Positions 32,697-39,264 of a stretch of DNA of 39,264 nt are shown in pieces. Both the position numbers and the translations under genes were made by a program. Position 1 is the stretch's first letter; the number at the start of each line of letters is the position of its first letter. The DNA lies in the NCBI GenBank assembly GCA_002343485.1, contig DDST01000053.1:1-39264 (forward strand). The letters run 5' to 3'. Source of the stretch: Proteobacteria bacterium UBA2383 (GTDB taxonomy: Bacteria; Pseudomonadota; Gammaproteobacteria; Competibacterales; Competibacteraceae). The notes beneath the pieces are model-generated. The model ran no database searches. It had not been told where the DNA came from and was given only the letters and a program-made list of their open reading frames with translations.

Positions 32697-34931
32697 TTAT
32701 TTTCGCCGCCGCGGATAGCGATTACGCCGCTCGGATGCACCACGTTCGTTTTCTACCGGTTCAAAGTCGATCTTGCGTTCATCGAGATCTACCCGCGCGA
32801 CCTGGACGCGTAATGCATCGCCTAACCGGTACACTTGCCCAGACCGTTCACCGTGCAAGCGGTGGCCAATCGGATCGAACCGGTAAAAGTCATTACGCAG
32901 CGCCGTTACATGTACGAGACCTTCCACGTAGACCCCGCGCAATTCCACAAATAGGCCAAATCCGGTCACTGCGGTAATAATTCCGTCAAATATTTGCCCG
33001 GCCTTGTCCAGCATATATTCGCACTTCAACCATTCCACTGCGTCGCGGACCGCCTCATCCGCCCGCCGTTCGGTCATGGAACAATGCTCGCCCAACCCGG
33101 CCAGATCAGCGTGAGTAAAGGGAAAATCCATTGTCTTGCCACCTTGAAGAATATGGCGAATGGCGCGATGGACTTGCAGATCGGGATAGCGGCGAATCGG
33201 CGAAGTAAAATGCGCATAAGCCTCCAGCGCCAAGCCGAAGTGGCCAGCATTGCCAGGGTTATAGACGGCCTGGGCGAGTGAACGCAACATCACTGTTTGA
33301 ATCAGATGCACATCCGGCCGGTCGTGAACTTGCTCTAGCAACCGGGTATAGTCCTTTGGCGAGGGTTTCTCGCCGCCGCCCAACCCCAATCCCAGCTCGC
33401 CAAGAAAGGCGCGCAGCTTGTTTAGCCGGTCCTTGCTCGGGCCATCGTGAACCCGGTACAACCCCGGCATCTTATGACGATGGAGAAACCGTGCTGCCGC
33501 AACATTGGCGGCAATCATACATTCTTCGATCAACCGGTGCGCATCATTACGCTCGGTTGGCAAAATGCGTTCGATCTTGCGATCCGCGCCATACTCGATC
33601 ACCGTCTCCTGGGTATCGAAATCCATTGCTCCACGCTGTTCCCGCGAAGTCCGAAGTATCTGATATAACACTAGGAGACGATCCAGATGCGGCACCAGTT
33701 TGGCATACTCAGTGCGGATTTGGGGGTTCCGCTCAGCGACGATGGCCGCGACCGTGTCATAGGTCAAACGAGCATGGGAGCGCATCACGGCCTCAGCGAA
33801 GCGCGAACGGATAATGCGGCCCTCCATATTGATGGTCATTTCGCAGACCATGCATAGCCGGTCTACATCAGGATTCAGCGAACAGAGGCCATTGGACAGC
33901 CCCTCTGGTAACATCGGAATTGCCCGGTCCGGGAAATACACTGAATTACCTCGCTTGCGCGCTTCCTGATCCAGTGCTGTTCTTGGCCGCACGTACCAGG
34001 ATACATCGGCGATGGCGACCAGTAATCGCCAATTGTTCCCGCGCCGTTCACAATACACGGCATCATCGAAATCACGGGCGGTGATGCCGTCGATGGTGAC
34101 CAGTGGTGTGCTGCGCAAATCCCAGCGCCCCTGACAGGCGGACTCGGGGACTGTTTCGCCATATTTGTGCGCTTCCTCGATCACGGCCTCTGGCCAATCG
34201 ATGGGAATGCCATGGCTGGCGATGGCGATCCGGATCTCCATGCCAGGTGCCATGTGATCACCGAGCACCTCCTTGATGCGGCCGAGGGGACGATTCTGAG
34301 CGCTCGGTTGCTCAATCAGTTCGGCAATGACAATCTGGCCAGCCTGTGCTTCTCCGCGCCCGTCCACAGGCACGATAATGTCCTGGTTGATCCGCTTGTT
34401 GTCGGGGATGACAAAGCAGACCCCTCGCTCTTCGCAGAACCGCCCGACTATACTTTCGGTGTTACGCTCCAGCACCTCGACAACGGCGCCCTCACGGCGG
34501 CCTCGATAATCAACGCTAATAACGCGCGCTACCGCCCGGTCCCCATGCAGCAACTTGCGCATTTGCCTGGGCGAAAGGAACAAGCTATCGCCGCCCTCGT
34601 CTGGAATCAGGAAACCATGTCCCTCCGGATGACCGATGATCCGGCCAGTCACTAGGTTCATCTTGGTGACCGGACCATACCCTTCGCGACGGTTGCGAAT
34701 CAGTTGTCCATCCCGTTCCATGGCGCGTAAACGGCGGGACAATGCTTCAATTTCCCAGTCATCCTCTATCCGCAACTCAGCACGGAGTTCATCCAGAGTC
34801 AATGGCATTCCACGTTCATCGAGGGTCTGGAGAATAAACTCCCGGCTCGGGATAGTTCGTCCGTATTTTTCCTGTTCCCGGGCAATAAACGGATCGAGCT
34901 GTTGCCAGGAATTTTGTTTTTTATTTTTCAT
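32697..34931 (-). CDS. rnr: Ribonuclease R
   Basis: 744 residues, close to the E. coli length but with a short basic tail. The order is an N-terminal winged-helix region (1-85), cold-shock domains (about 90-250), the RNB catalytic domain with Asp281, Asp287, Asp289 and Asp290 in IDGITARDFDDAVY, and an S1 domain (about 645-725, FDGIITAVTGFGLFVELRGV). The tail ends RRNRYPRRRK. It is a processive 3'-5' exoribonuclease that degrades structured RNA. It is transcribed leftward with rlmB, divergent from the tRNA-Leu promoter. Confidence 0.97.
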   Translation of the reverse strand: MKNKKQNSWQQLDPFIAREQEKYGRTIPSREFILQTLDERGMPLTLDELRAELRIEDDWEIEALSRRLRAMERDGQLIRNRREGYGPVTKMNLVTGRIIGHPEGHGFLIPDEGGDSLFLSPRQMRKLLHGDRAVARVISVDYRGRREGAVVEVLERNTESIVGRFCEERGVCFVIPDNKRINQDIIVPVDGRGEAQAGQIVIAELIEQPSAQNRPLGRIKEVLGDHMAPGMEIRIAIASHGIPIDWPEAVIEEAHKYGETVPESACQGRWDLRSTPLVTIDGITARDFDDAVYCERRGNNWRLLVAIADVSWYVRPRTALDQEARKRGNSVYFPDRAIPMLPEGLSNGLCSLNPDVDRLCMVCEMTINMEGRIIRSRFAEAVMRSHARLTYDTVAAIVAERNPQIRTEYAKLVPHLDRLLVLYQILRTSREQRGAMDFDTQETVIEYGADRKIERILPTERNDAHRLIEECMIAANVAAARFLHRHKMPGLYRVHDGPSKDRLNKLRAFLGELGLGLGGGEKPSPKDYTRLLEQVHDRPDVHLIQTVMLRSLAQAVYNPGNAGHFGLALEAYAHFTSPIRRYPDLQVHRAIRHILQGGKTMDFPFTHADLAGLGEHCSMTERRADEAVRDAVEWLKCEYMLDKAGQIFDGIITAVTGFGLFVELRGVYVEGLVHVTALRNDFYRFDPIGHRLHGERSGQVYRLGDALRVQVARVDLDERKIDFEPVENERGASERRNRYPRRRK

Positions 34932-34976
34932 TTCAACTTCTTATAGATAAATCGCTAATCAGTAAAGGAGAACTGG

Positions 34977-35005
34977 TTGACAGTTTAAGGGCCTATCCGT
35001 ATAGT
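34977..35005 (+). promoter_or_regulatory. Sigma70 promoter of tRNA-Leu
   Basis: -35 TTGACA (34977-34982, perfect consensus) and -10 TATAGT (35000-35005), 17 bases apart. The GC-rich segment that follows (CCGCTTCCGTCGC) resembles the discriminator of stringently controlled stable-RNA promoters. Confidence 0.88.
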
Positions 35006-35038
35006 CCGCTTCCGTCGCAACGCGAGGGGCGGCTTCAA

Positions 35039-35125
35039 GCCGAAGTGGCGGAATTGGTAGACGCGCTAGGTTCAGGTCTTAGTTGGGGTAACCCAGTGGA
35101 GGTTCAAGTCCTCTCTTCGGCACCA
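35039..35125 (+). tRNA. tRNA-Leu (anticodon CAG)
   Basis: An 87-nt class II tRNA with encoded CCA. The acceptor arm GCCGAAG (35039-35045) pairs with CTTCGGC (35115-35121); A35122 is the discriminator, followed by CCA. The anticodon stem CTAGG/CTTAG closes the loop TTCAGGT, giving anticodon CAG, which reads CUG. The long variable arm (GTTGGGGTAACCCAGT region) and the TTCAAGT T-loop fit leucine. It decodes the commonest Leu codon of GC-rich genes. Confidence 0.96.
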
Positions 35126-35133
35126 GATTCAAG

Positions 35134-35161
35134 AAGCCCGGTCATCAACCGGGCTTTTTTG
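35134..35161 (+). terminator. Rho-independent terminator after tRNA-Leu
   Basis: AAGCCCGGT (35134-35142), loop CATCA, ACCGGGCTT (35148-35156), then a T-run: a perfect 9-bp stem followed by six T. It ends the tRNA transcript 9 bases after the CCA. Confidence 0.93.
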
Positions 35162-35274
35162 TGTCTATGAAGTTTGATCGCCACATCCGGTAGGATTTGC
35201 CGATGGAATAGCCCGCCCGTAGGTGATAATTCCGTCAAATCCCCGCAAAACCGGTTCCTCCGCATCATCATTCG

Positions 35275-36792
35275 TTATAGCCGTTCCCGGTTGGCCGGAC
35301 ACTCTCCCACCAGGCTCACTCGACCATCTTCATCGACGGCTTCCAGCCGCACTGTAAAACCCCAAAGCCGATACAAGTGTTTGAGGACTTCATCCGTCGT
35401 TTCAGGATGCAGCGGCCGGCGATGATAACGGGTATGCCGCAAAGTCAGCGAACGGTCCTGGCGATGGGCGACATTCCACACTTGGATGTTCGGTTCTCGG
35501 CTACCCAGATTGTACTGATCCGCTAGCGCCAGCCGCAGCCGCCGGTAACCGGCCTCATCGTGAATAGCCGTGATCTCCAGTTCATCTTGGGTATCATCAT
35601 CCAGCACTGCGAACAGTTTGAGATCCCGCATCAACTTGGGTGACAGGAATTGGGCGATGAAGCTCTCATCCTTAAAATTGCGCATCGCAAAGTCCAGCAC
35701 TTTGAGCCAATCCTGTCCGGCGATATCCGGGAACCAGTAACGATCCTCATTGGCCGGTGCCTGGCAGATGCGCTGGATGTCACTCATCATACCAAAGCCC
35801 AGAGCGTAAGGATTGATGCCGGCGTAATAGGGATGATCAAACGAAAGTTGATGTACCACACTGGTGTGTGATTGCAGAAACTCCATCATGAAACCATCGT
35901 TGGCGTAGCCTTCGTCATATAGCCGGTTCATCAAGGTATAGTGCCAAAAGGTCGCCCAGCCTTCGTTCATCACCTGGGTTTGGCGTTGCGGGTAAAAATA
36001 CTGGGCAATTTTGCGAACGATCCGCACCAGTTCCCGCTGCCACGGCTCCAGCAATGGGGCATTCTTCTCGATGAAATACAGCAAGTTCTCCTGCGGCTCG
36101 GCCGGGTAGCGCCGTTCGGTTTCGGTGACCGTTTCAGCCGGTTTGGTCGGGATCGTGCGCCACAGGTCGTTGACTTGCGATTGCAGATATTCTTCCCGGT
36201 CGTGCTGGCGCTGTTTCTCTTCATGCAGCGATAACGGAGCAGGGTGCTTGTAGCGATCCACTCCATAGTTCATTAGCGCATGACAAGAATCGAGGAACAC
36301 CTCTACTGCTTCCACGCCATGCCGCTCCTCGCATTCGGCGACATAGTTCCGGGCAAACAGCAGGTAGTCGATGATCGCGTCGGCGCTGGTCCAAGTGCGG
36401 AACAGGTAGTTGCCCTTGAAAAAGGAATTGTGGCCATAGGCGGCGTGGGCAATCACCAATGCCTGCATCATGGCGGTGTTTTCCTCCATCAGATAGGCGA
36501 TGCAGGGATCGGAATTAATCACAATTTCATAGGCCAGTCCCATTTGCCCGCGCCGGTAGTTCTTCTCAGTCAGTACGAATTGCTTGCCGTAGGACCAATG
36601 CTTATAGCCCAGCGGCATCCCGACCGAAGAGTAGGCATCCATCATCTGTTCAGCGGTGATGATTTCGATCTGATTGGGGTAGGTATCCAATCCGAAGTCG
36701 TTGCTGGCAATCTGGCCAATGACTTCGTTGTAGCGCTCCAGCATCGAGAACGTCCATTCGGACGAGTCTGCAATCAATCGCGATGAACTCAT
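35275..36792 (-). CDS. SpoVR family protein (YcgB-like)
   Basis: 505 residues, the usual length. Conserved SpoVR stretches are visible: ETMMQALVIAHAAYGHNSFFKGNYLF-type region, NEGWATFWHYTLMNRLYDEG and YYAGINPYALGFGMMSDI. The biochemical role is unknown; in Bacillus it affects spore cortex, and in non-sporulating bacteria it is stress/stationary-phase linked. Here it is the last of three coupled genes: its start overlaps the yeaH stop as ATGA (36789-36792). It ends about 115 bases beyond the tRNA terminator, transcribed toward it. The name is by family only, not a sporulation claim. Confidence 0.94.
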   Translation of the reverse strand: MSSSRLIADSSEWTFSMLERYNEVIGQIASNDFGLDTYPNQIEIITAEQMMDAYSSVGMPLGYKHWSYGKQFVLTEKNYRRGQMGLAYEIVINSDPCIAYLMEENTAMMQALVIAHAAYGHNSFFKGNYLFRTWTSADAIIDYLLFARNYVAECEERHGVEAVEVFLDSCHALMNYGVDRYKHPAPLSLHEEKQRQHDREEYLQSQVNDLWRTIPTKPAETVTETERRYPAEPQENLLYFIEKNAPLLEPWQRELVRIVRKIAQYFYPQRQTQVMNEGWATFWHYTLMNRLYDEGYANDGFMMEFLQSHTSVVHQLSFDHPYYAGINPYALGFGMMSDIQRICQAPANEDRYWFPDIAGQDWLKVLDFAMRNFKDESFIAQFLSPKLMRDLKLFAVLDDDTQDELEITAIHDEAGYRRLRLALADQYNLGSREPNIQVWNVAHRQDRSLTLRHTRYHRRPLHPETTDEVLKHLYRLWGFTVRLEAVDEDGRVSLVGECPANRERL

Positions 36793-38054
36793 GACACACG
36801 CCTCTTAAACAAATCCCGGAACACCGGGTAAATGTCAGCCGGCCCGTCGATCTGCCGCATGGCGAAATGCCGGTGCTGGGCTTTCACGTCTTCGTAGGCT
36901 TCCCACAGGCTTTGATGGCGATCCGGAGTAATTTCGATATAAGCGTAGTAGCGGACGTAAGGCATGATGCGCTGCATCAGCAGATCCCGGCAGGCGGGTG
37001 AATCATGGTGCCAGTTGTCGCCATCGGAAGCTTGGGCGACGTACAGGTTCCAGCTGGACACCGGGTAACGCTCGCGCATGATGTCCGCCGATAGTTGCAG
37101 GGCGCTGGATACCACGGTGCCGCCTGTCTCGCGCGAGTAGAAGAACTCCTGCTCATCCACTTCCTTAGCCACTGTGTGGTGGCGAATGAACACGACTTCG
37201 ATCTTTTCATAGTTGCGCTTAAGAAACAGGTAGAGCAAGGTGAAGAAGCGCTTGGCCAGATCCTTGCGCGCCCGGTCCATCGAACCGGACACATCCATAA
37301 TGCAGAACATCACGGCCTGGGTGGTGGGCTGCGGCTGTTTGACCCGGTTGACGTAGCGCAAATCGAAGGTATCGATAAACGGCACCGCCCGCACCCGCGC
37401 GCGCAGATGCTCGACTTCTTCGAACAGTTCTTGCACCCGCATTTCATCCACGGGCGATGTATCGAGCAACCGTTGCAATTCTTCTTCGGCCTTGCGCAAC
37501 CGGCGGCTGTAGGGTGCTGCCATGGCCATCCGCCGTGCCAGCGCGCCTCTCATCGAGCGCACCACATCGATGTTAGCTGGGTTACCCGCACTGGTGAAAC
37601 CAGCCCGTACGGATTTGAACTCAGTGGTTTTTGCCAACTGGGTACGCACCAGATGGGGCAATTCCAAATCTTCGAAGAACAATTCCAGGAATTCATCACG
37701 CGACAGTTCGAAGACGAAATCGTCCTCGCCTTCACCGCTGTTGCTAGCCTGACCGCCACCGCCAGCGCCACTGCCGCCCGGTGGCCGGGCGACTCGATCG
37801 CCAGCTGTGAATTCTTTGTTGCCAGGATGGATTGCTTCGCGGTGGCCGCCCGGGCCATGACCGAACACTGGCTCGGACAGATCGCGGGCTGGAATGTTGA
37901 TCTTCTCGCCGTTGTCGATGTCGGTGATACTGCGGCCATTCATGGCCTCGGCCACGGCTTTCTTGATCTGGCCCTTGAAGCGCCGGATGAAACGCTGGCG
38001 GTTGACAGCGCTTTTATTCTTGCCGTCCAATCGCCGGTCGATGAACGTGGCCAT
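36789..38054 (-). CDS. yeaH: DUF444 protein, YeaH/YhbH family
   Basis: 421 residues. The N-terminal basic region with RRLDGKNKSAVNRQRFIRRF is typical, then a Gly-rich linker (about 85-110) and a C-terminal von Willebrand factor A-like domain with the MIDAS motif DVSGS (254-258). It is co-expressed with the PrkA/YeaG kinase in nutrient stress, and is probably its partner. It lies 15 bases after prkA and overlaps spoVR. Function in E. coli is linked to nitrogen starvation and acid/stationary responses. Confidence 0.93.
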   Translation of the reverse strand: MATFIDRRLDGKNKSAVNRQRFIRRFKGQIKKAVAEAMNGRSITDIDNGEKINIPARDLSEPVFGHGPGGHREAIHPGNKEFTAGDRVARPPGGSGAGGGGQASNSGEGEDDFVFELSRDEFLELFFEDLELPHLVRTQLAKTTEFKSVRAGFTSAGNPANIDVVRSMRGALARRMAMAAPYSRRLRKAEEELQRLLDTSPVDEMRVQELFEEVEHLRARVRAVPFIDTFDLRYVNRVKQPQPTTQAVMFCIMDVSGSMDRARKDLAKRFFTLLYLFLKRNYEKIEVVFIRHHTVAKEVDEQEFFYSRETGGTVVSSALQLSADIMRERYPVSSWNLYVAQASDGDNWHHDSPACRDLLMQRIMPYVRYYAYIEITPDRHQSLWEAYEDVKAQHRHFAMRQIDGPADIYPVFRDLFKRRVS

Positions 38055-38069
38055 GTAGCGTATCCTCCG

Positions 38070-39264
38070 TCAGGATGCTTTGCGGACCCGCAGATACCAG
38101 TCGGACAGCAGCCGCACCTGCTTGGCGGTGTAGCCCTTGGCGACCATCCGGTCCACAAACTCGGCGTGCTTTTTCTGCTCGTCGGCGCTGGCTTTGGTGT
38201 TAAAGCTGATCACCGGCAGTAGATCCTCAGTGGTCGAGAACATCTTCTTTTCGATCACTGCCCGCAGCTTCTCATAGCTGGTCCAGGCTGGATTCTTGCC
38301 CGCGTTTTTGGCCTTGGCCCGCAGTACAAAGTTAACGATTTCGTTGCGGAAGTCTTTGGGGTTGCTAATGCCCGCCGGTTTCTCGATCTTCTCCAGTTCA
38401 GCATTGAGCGCTGACCGGTCGAAGGATTCGCCAGTGTCCGGGTCGCGGTATTCCTGGTCCTGAATCCAAAAGTCGGCATAGGTTACATAGCGGTCGAAGA
38501 TGTTCTGCCCGTACTCGGAATAAGACTCCAAATAGGCCTGTTGCAGCTCCTTGCCGATGAACTCAGCGTAGCGCGGCGCCAGGTAGCCTTTCAGATAAGA
38601 CAGATACTTCTCTTCAACCTCAGCAGTAAATTGCTCACGTTCAATCTGCCGTTCCAGCACGTACAGCAGATGCACGGGATTGGCGGCGACTTCGGCATGA
38701 TCGAAGTTGAACACCTGCGATAGAATCTTGAAGGCAAACCGGGTGGAAATGCCGGTCATGCCTTCGTCCACCCCAGCGTAATCCCGGTACTCCTGCATCG
38801 ACTTGGCTTTGGGGTCAGTGTCCTTGAGATTTTCGCCGTCGTAAACCCGCATCTTGGAGAAGATGCTGGAGTTTTCCGGCTCCTTGATCCGGGTCAGCGT
38901 CGAGAACTGGGCCAGCATCTCCAGAGTGCCGGGTGCGCAGGGCGCTTGCGACAGGGAACTATGGGTCAACAATTTCTGGTAAATCTTGATTTCATCCGAT
39001 ACCCGTAGGCAGTAAGGTACCTTAACGATATAAACCCGGTCCAGAAACGCCTCATTGTTCTTGTTGTTCTTGAATGACTGCCATTCTGACTCGTTGGAAT
39101 GGGCCAGGATGATGCCCTCGAACGGGATGGCTGATAGTCCTTCGGTGCTGTTGTAGTTACCTTCCTGGGTCGCGGTCAGCAAGGGATGCAGCACCTTGAT
39201 CGGTGCTTTGAACATTTCGACAAATTCCATCAGTCCGCGATTGGCGCGGCACAGCGCGCCGGAG
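38070..39264 (-). CDS. yeaG: PrkA-type serine protein kinase, YeaG (partial, 5' end cut by window)
   Basis: The last 398 or so residues of a protein usually near 640 long. The frame continues unbroken to the window edge, so the Met at 39230 is internal (ANRGLMEFVEMFKAPIKVLH). Visible conserved stretches include LLTATQEGNYNSTEGLSAIP, IILAHSNESEWQSFKNNKNN and RVYIVKVPYC of the AAA+-like domain, and the C-terminal PrkA kinase-like domain (YLAPRYAEFIGKELQQAYLE). The Walker A motif lies outside the window. It is the first of the prkA-yeaH-spoVR unit and probably sits behind a stress promoter that is not visible here. Confidence 0.94.
   Translation of the reverse strand, partial: SGALCRANRGLMEFVEMFKAPIKVLHPLLTATQEGNYNSTEGLSAIPFEGIILAHSNESEWQSFKNNKNNEAFLDRVYIVKVPYCLRVSDEIKIYQKLLTHSSLSQAPCAPGTLEMLAQFSTLTRIKEPENSSIFSKMRVYDGENLKDTDPKAKSMQEYRDYAGVDEGMTGISTRFAFKILSQVFNFDHAEVAANPVHLLYVLERQIEREQFTAEVEEKYLSYLKGYLAPRYAEFIGKELQQAYLESYSEYGQNIFDRYVTYADFWIQDQEYRDPDTGESFDRSALNAELEKIEKPAGISNPKDFRNEIVNFVLRAKAKNAGKNPAWTSYEKLRAVIEKKMFSTTEDLLPVISFNTKASADEQKKHAEFVDRMVAKGYTAKQVRLLSDWYLRVRKAS

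Noticed and set aside
35039..35125. tRNA-Leu as an integration site
   Set aside because: No integrase gene and no second copy of the tRNA 3' end was seen in the window.
37095..38222. Long open frame on the plus strand opposite yeaH and the prkA end
   Set aside because: It lies wholly antisense to two strongly conserved genes and its translation has no family-like motifs; GC-rich codon structure on the other strand explains it.
1..39264. CRISPR array or prophage
   Set aside because: No regularly spaced repeats, cas genes or phage structural genes were found.

Overview
The window looks like a chromosomal segment of a gammaproteobacterium with moderately high GC. Support for this is an rnr-rlmB pair, a prkA-yeaH-spoVR stress module, a tRNA-Leu with encoded CCA, and an XrtA/EpsH (exosortase A) exopolysaccharide locus of the kind found in floc- and biofilm-forming proteobacteria. 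A relative of Candidatus Competibacter/Contendobacter is plausible, but this is inference and not proven by the sequence.

Layout. (1) 1-1140: AT-rich left edge, with a possible 3' end of a rightward gene, an imperfect hairpin and a secreted TPR protein. (2) 1164-27436: a large exopolysaccharide locus, nearly all on the minus strand. Read in its own direction it starts with an export lipoprotein, chain-length determinant, tyrosine autokinase, outer-membrane beta-barrel, XrtA-associated ATPase, WecB, polysaccharide deacetylase, FemAB-like protein, exosortase A fused to EpsI, a glycosyltransferase, an amidotransferase and a second glycosyltransferase. It is then interrupted by an opposite-strand asparagine-synthase-like gene whose glutaminase site is lost. 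It continues with a third glycosyltransferase, an islet of MntA/HepT toxin-antitoxin plus a Uma2 nuclease, a fourth glycosyltransferase, an O-antigen-ligase-like protein, a complete IS66-family element (IS with inverted repeats and a perfect 8-bp target duplication), a second deacetylase, a methyltransferase and the TPR protein. (3) 27560-31926: a plus-strand ABC transporter operon (ATPase, FtsX-type permease, AttH/CrtC-like protein), divergent from the export genes. (4) 31932-34931: rlmB and rnr (minus). (5) 35039-35160: tRNA-Leu(CAG) with a near-consensus sigma70 promoter and an intrinsic terminator. (6) 35275-39264: spoVR, yeaH and the C-terminal part of prkA (minus, cut by the window edge).

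How it works together (family knowledge plus inference). WecB supplies UDP-ManNAc. Four glycosyltransferases, two asparagine-synthase-like amidotransferases, the FemAB-like protein, two deacetylases and the methyltransferase would build and decorate a repeat unit. The chain-length/kinase/export/beta-barrel proteins would polymerise and export it. XrtA plus the O-ligase would process PEP-CTERM proteins at the envelope. No PEP-CTERM substrate, initiating sugar-phosphate transferase, flippase or PrsK/PrsR regulator is encoded here, so these must lie elsewhere if they exist.

The most distinctive points are short GC-rich palindromic repeats that have entered several locus genes and become coding sequence, the amidotransferase with a dead glutaminase domain, and the footprint-perfect IS66 insertion at the last base of the O-ligase stop codon.
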